From: Cycas panzhihuaensis
Lineage: Eukaryota; Cycadophyta
DNA: 64,000 nt
Assembly (NCBI GenBank): GCA_023213395.1
Contig: CM041465.1
Span: forward strand, 148,249,741-148,313,740
Reading direction: 5' to 3'
In this document: in pieces, positions 60,817 to 64,000 of the stretch
How positions within the stretch are numbered: the stretch's first letter is position 1
Layout: each line of letters begins with the position of its first letter
Notes under the pieces: model-generated
Database searches by the model: none
Told to the model about the DNA's origin: nothing
Seen by the model: only the letters and a program-made list of their open reading frames with translations
Made by a program: the position numbers and the translations under genes

Positions 60817-61120
60817 TGTTTAGATAATGCCCATTCATAAAAGAGTATGCACACTTACCTCGGGGCTCTAAAAGCCACCCAGAGCTACCATGTAGGCATC
60901 TACGAGCTGACTAAGGTAAGTATTCACATTAGTTTATTTAATTTTTTATTATCTATTTGATTTATCAAGTAGAAGTGATCCACTACCTCCCCAAATTATA
61001 AATATGAAGGGAATACCTCCCTAGAGTTTTTTAATACCGTCTTTTATTCAGAAATGCTATGTACTCTTAAATATGGATACATTAATGTAATATTGGCCTG
61101 CTCAACTCCTTGCACCTACA
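60817..61120 (+). repeat. 3' LTR of copia E (304 bp)
   Basis: Begins TGTTTAGATAATGCCC and ends TTGCACCTACA; partner of 43,127-43,438. It follows the RNase H end and a purine-rich stretch. Confidence 0.88.
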
Positions 61121-61125
61121 TAAAA

Positions 61126-62102
61126 AAGATGGAATGTAAAAAATATTATTTTTACTTCTATTATAGAGCAGGACTATATAGTCATACAATTGTATAAAAA
61201 AGTACATGTACATATTCCAAAGTATACCCCCTTAAAATATAGATCTCTTTAATACCTATTTAGATTTATAGATGAAATTTTAATTGAACCTTTTATTTAA
61301 CTAGAAAAAGACCTGAAAGATGTATAAGTAATTAGGGTTTAAAAAATATTTTTTCTCATAACTTAAATTCTAAAAATCATTTTACAAAATTATACTTAAT
61401 AGAAAACTTATATTCTAAGGAAGATTTCAAGAGTAATTTTAGGCATTGAAACTAAAAAAGAGAGAGAGTGAATAATAGAGGAAATCTCAAACTTGTGCCC
61501 TTGATTTTCTGTGATTTCTTACTTATAAAGTCCAAATTTGTAGTTGACTCTTTGGGATAGTAGACTCTACTCATTAAAATATCCTTGCTGGTAAAATTTA
61601 GTTACAATTTGAGTATTTTAAATTTTGGTCATACAAGGTTATACGAATCTGTATAAGAGCTCTGTATAGTGTCTTCTACATTATTCTCCTTTTGAAAAAC
61701 ATTTGTCTTCATTTTCAATTCTTTTTTAATCAATTTCCTCCCCTTTCTAAAAATAAATCAAATATTTTATGGCCTAATAGGCCTACTCTGATTGAAGGAA
61801 TGATGGATCTAAGGAATAAATCACTCACATGTACACAATGGAAATAGAGAATGAAAAAGAAATGAAACAATATATGAGAGCAAACTTAGATATGAGAATG
61901 AATAATGACTCCCTCCTTAAGATTTTGCCTTTTATTATTAAGGGTGAGCATTAGGGTTAGGATTTTTTTGCCTAATGATGTGAACTCAAAATTACATTTA
62001 AAGGCACATAAAGTGTATTTCACTAAAAGACTAATGCTAACAATATATCCTAAGGTCACATAATTAATCTACATAAATGACCTTAATACCTTAATCTTTT
62101 TC
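61126..62102. other. No gene; probably leader or LTR remains of copia F and others
   Basis: By the nesting logic this should hold the 5' leader and LTR of copia F, but no match to the F LTR at 24,962-25,179 and no clear PBS was seen. The right part probably contains the 3' LTR of the next minus-strand element, because a PPT follows at 62,103. Confidence 0.35.
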
Positions 62103-62112
62103 AATCCCCCCC
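62103..62112 (-). other. Polypurine tract of minus-strand gag-only element
   Basis: The + strand ATCCCCCCCTTAA gives AAGGGGGGGAT on the minus strand, left of which an LTR ending TTTTTCA is expected. No partner LTR was found. Confidence 0.55.
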
Positions 62113-62439
62113 TTAATGGTGAAAGGCCATTTTGAGAAAATCTATTCTATAAGGTCTTTATTTAAGCCTCATTATTACATTAAAATTATAAATGACACTT
62201 TTGTGGAAAAACTCTTATAAGGAATAAAAACTCATAGACTTTCTAAGGTATGTTCGAAAATAGACCTGCAATAAGATATTGGCAAACATAACAGAATACC
62301 TCCAGAGGATCGAACAGTATCCTTAAGATACCTCCATTATATTAACAAAATATCATTACCATAGATACAATATGATACACTATGTGTGTATTTATAATAC
62401 ATGTCATGATGGTGAGAGTAAGATCCACTTGCATGTGGC

Positions 62440-63495
62440 ACAAAACAAATGTGCATTAATATTTTAAAACTTCCCTTTAATGCACAATTAGGGCATTTGT
62501 ATTTACAATGCCTTGATATTAGAAATGTTTTAAAAATGATGTCTTCAACCTAATCCTTGTCTTCAATCTTGTAGTGATGTCTTTGTTGTAGAATGATATC
62601 TTCATCTTGATTTTTGTCTTCAATTATACAATGATACCTTTGGAAGATGATATCCTCAACTTGATTTCCATCTTCAATCTTGTAGTGATGATGTTGATGT
62701 AGCAGCTCTAGTAAGTGCAAATCTTGATTCTTCATTGTGCTTGGTCTAGTCTACTTTTGATGTAGATCCTGTAAGTAACCATCTTCAAAAAGAACTTGCT
62801 TATCATCATTATCCTATATAAGTTCTTGATCACCATGTACAACAATGATTTCTTCAACCTTTGGAACGAACTCTTGATCAACTTGCATACTTTTTGAACT
62901 TGAATCAATACTCAAAGAAGGAACATTATTTAGACTTGATTTAATCCAAGACTCATCTTCTATAGGATCATCAAATTCATATTCAATTTCTCTTGAAATC
63001 ATGGTGTCATCTATATAAACCTTTATCGATTCATCACTTTCAATGTCTTCATCAGTAATTGTAATTTCATCAATACATTCAACCATTGTTTCTTTACATT
63101 CAGTAGAAGTTTCATTAGTACTCATATATTCTTCATCTTGACATGTTGTTTTATTAGTGTTGGTGATATTTTCTTTATTCATTTTATATGTACCATAACC
63201 ATAACTGACCTTAATTGCCTTTTCAATCATTTGTTGTATGTCTTTAGGAGTTTGTTCAAATACTTCCTTTAAAAAATCCCACACTTCTTTAGCAGTACTT
63301 ACATGTAGAATCTTAGGAATGACAAAATGGTATTCGAAAGAAAGATCAACCTCATTGAATGCAGCATGAATCATAATGAATGCCTTTATGTCTTCCTTCT
63401 CAAGCATTTCCTTTTCTTCTTCATCTTTAAGGATATCATATCCATCAGTAATAAGCTTCCACAAACCTCTAGCTATAAAAAAACATCTCATTTTA
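62440..63495 (-). pseudogene. Gag-only copia relic with repeat-bearing C-terminus
   Basis: The minus frame 63,491-62,814 begins inside copia gag: MRCFFIARGLWKLITDGYDIL, then KAFIMIHAAFNEV and HVSTAKEVWDFLKEVFEQTP, all UBN2/DUF4219-type gag motifs. A long acidic Ser/Thr/Asp/Glu-rich region follows. Across two stops the same frame continues (62,813-62,736). It then carries about three and a half imperfect copies of a 19-residue unit built on HHYKIEDxNQxEDIIxQR (62,680-62,530), then CPNCALKG. No protease, integrase or RT follows before the PPT at 62.1 kb. The N-terminus is cut at 63,495 by an incoming LTR, so the first Met is not the true start. It resembles the gag-only, terminal-repeat class of non-autonomous elements. 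Confidence 0.75.
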
Positions 63496-63869
63496 TGTTA
63501 CATAACTTATCCAACTAAGTTATGTAAACCATTATGAAACTTTGTGCATGTGCCATCTAGCGGGCTAATAGTATGCATAGGCGTTATCATCCAATAGAAT
63601 ATAAGGCCGCTTAGGCCACCAATAGGATTACATATATAAGACCCTATTTCGTTTATATAAGAGTCATAAATTATAAATGATGGTTATCTCAATAGAACAT
63701 TTTTATAAAGATTATGTTGCGATACTTTCTATCTTTTGGTGATCATTTAGCGCTCTGGTATTCTTGTGAAACTCTTGGTTAACTTGTTTGCTCTATTAGA
63801 TAAGAAGATGTTGTTGTGATTGTCAAATTCTCTACTATCTCAAGAGTATTGGCAAGAAGAAACATCCCA
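63496..63869 (+). repeat. 5' LTR of copia-type element running off the right edge
   Basis: Starts TGTTACATAACTTATCC, exactly where gag homology on the other strand stops, and ends ...AACATCCCA shortly before a perfect PBS. The 12-bp inverted repeat at its start is described separately. A TATATAAG word near 63,633 is a possible TATA box. Confidence 0.75.
63498..63527. other. Perfect 12-bp inverted repeat at LTR start
   Basis: TTACATAACTTA (63,498-63,509), loop TCCAAC, TAAGTTATGTAA (63,516-63,527). It lies two bases inside the predicted 5' LTR end. Confidence 0.9.
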
Positions 63870-63872
63870 AGT

Positions 63873-63884
63873 GGTATCAGAGCT
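63873..63884 (+). other. tRNA-Met-type primer binding site, perfect
   Basis: TGGTATCAGAGC, three bases after the predicted LTR end. It shows that a + strand element begins here and continues beyond the window. The following 116 bp are leader. Confidence 0.93.
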
Positions 63885-64000
63885 GCGTCGCGATCGTGGG
63901 AGGCTACCCAAAAGACTAGAATTATTTTTCCTTGTCAGATCGAGTACTCTCTCTACCCTAGTAGAGATCCAGGAAAGACTTTCGCTTAGTACTCTCTCCA

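Noticed and set aside
61640-61670. Possible minus-strand PBS for copia F (GCTCTGTATAGTG)
   Set aside because: Needs an insertion and several mismatches to fit TGGTATCAGAGC, and no F LTR follows.

Overview
The window is an intergenic stretch of a large, repeat-rich plant nuclear genome (seed plant; lineage not determinable from this sequence). I find no intact host gene, no tRNA or rRNA gene and no CRISPR array. Almost everything recognisable is LTR retrotransposon sequence: Ty3/gypsy and Ty1/copia gag, protease, integrase, reverse transcriptase (RT) and RNase H relics, LTR pairs, tRNA-Met-type primer binding sites (PBS), polypurine tracts (PPT), and long TA/TG microsatellites. Most coding relics are decayed by stops and frameshifts; many stops look like TGG or CAA codons turned into TAG or TAA, as expected from cytosine-methylation decay.

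Layout. 0-3.6 kb: AT-rich DNA with three successive degenerate minisatellites. 3.6-12.1 kb: an old Ty3/gypsy element on the + strand with diverged LTR-like ends and pol relics. 12.1-16.4 kb: a small non-coding element with 280-bp LTRs (minus orientation) inside a TA/TG microsatellite. 16.8-21.7 kb: a + strand copia relic split in its RT by a second small non-coding LTR element (17.3-20.7 kb). 22.2-24.2 kb: a 2-kb TA-dominated microsatellite. 24.5-61.1 kb: a nested stack. A minus-strand copia F (24.96-27.38 and 41.13-43.11 kb) is split in its integrase by a 13.7-kb GC-richer Tat-like gypsy element (27,384-41,126), and just upstream of its gag start by a + strand copia E (43,127-61,120). E is itself interrupted in its leader by copia A (45,335-54,987). 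61.1-63.5 kb: a minus-strand gag-only relic. 63.5-64.0 kb: the 5' LTR and PBS of another + strand element that runs off the window.

The most interesting object is the Tat-like element. Its gag, zinc knuckle and protease lie on the minus strand, and the RT/RNase H/integrase block is not recognisable. Near the 3' LTR it keeps an uninterrupted additional RNase H reading frame. In its middle, on the opposite strand, is a degraded plant-mobile-domain gene with an acidic linker, a coiled-coil tail, a plausible 109-nt phase-1 intron and an upstream TATA-like box. It looks like a captured or co-travelling antisense gene.
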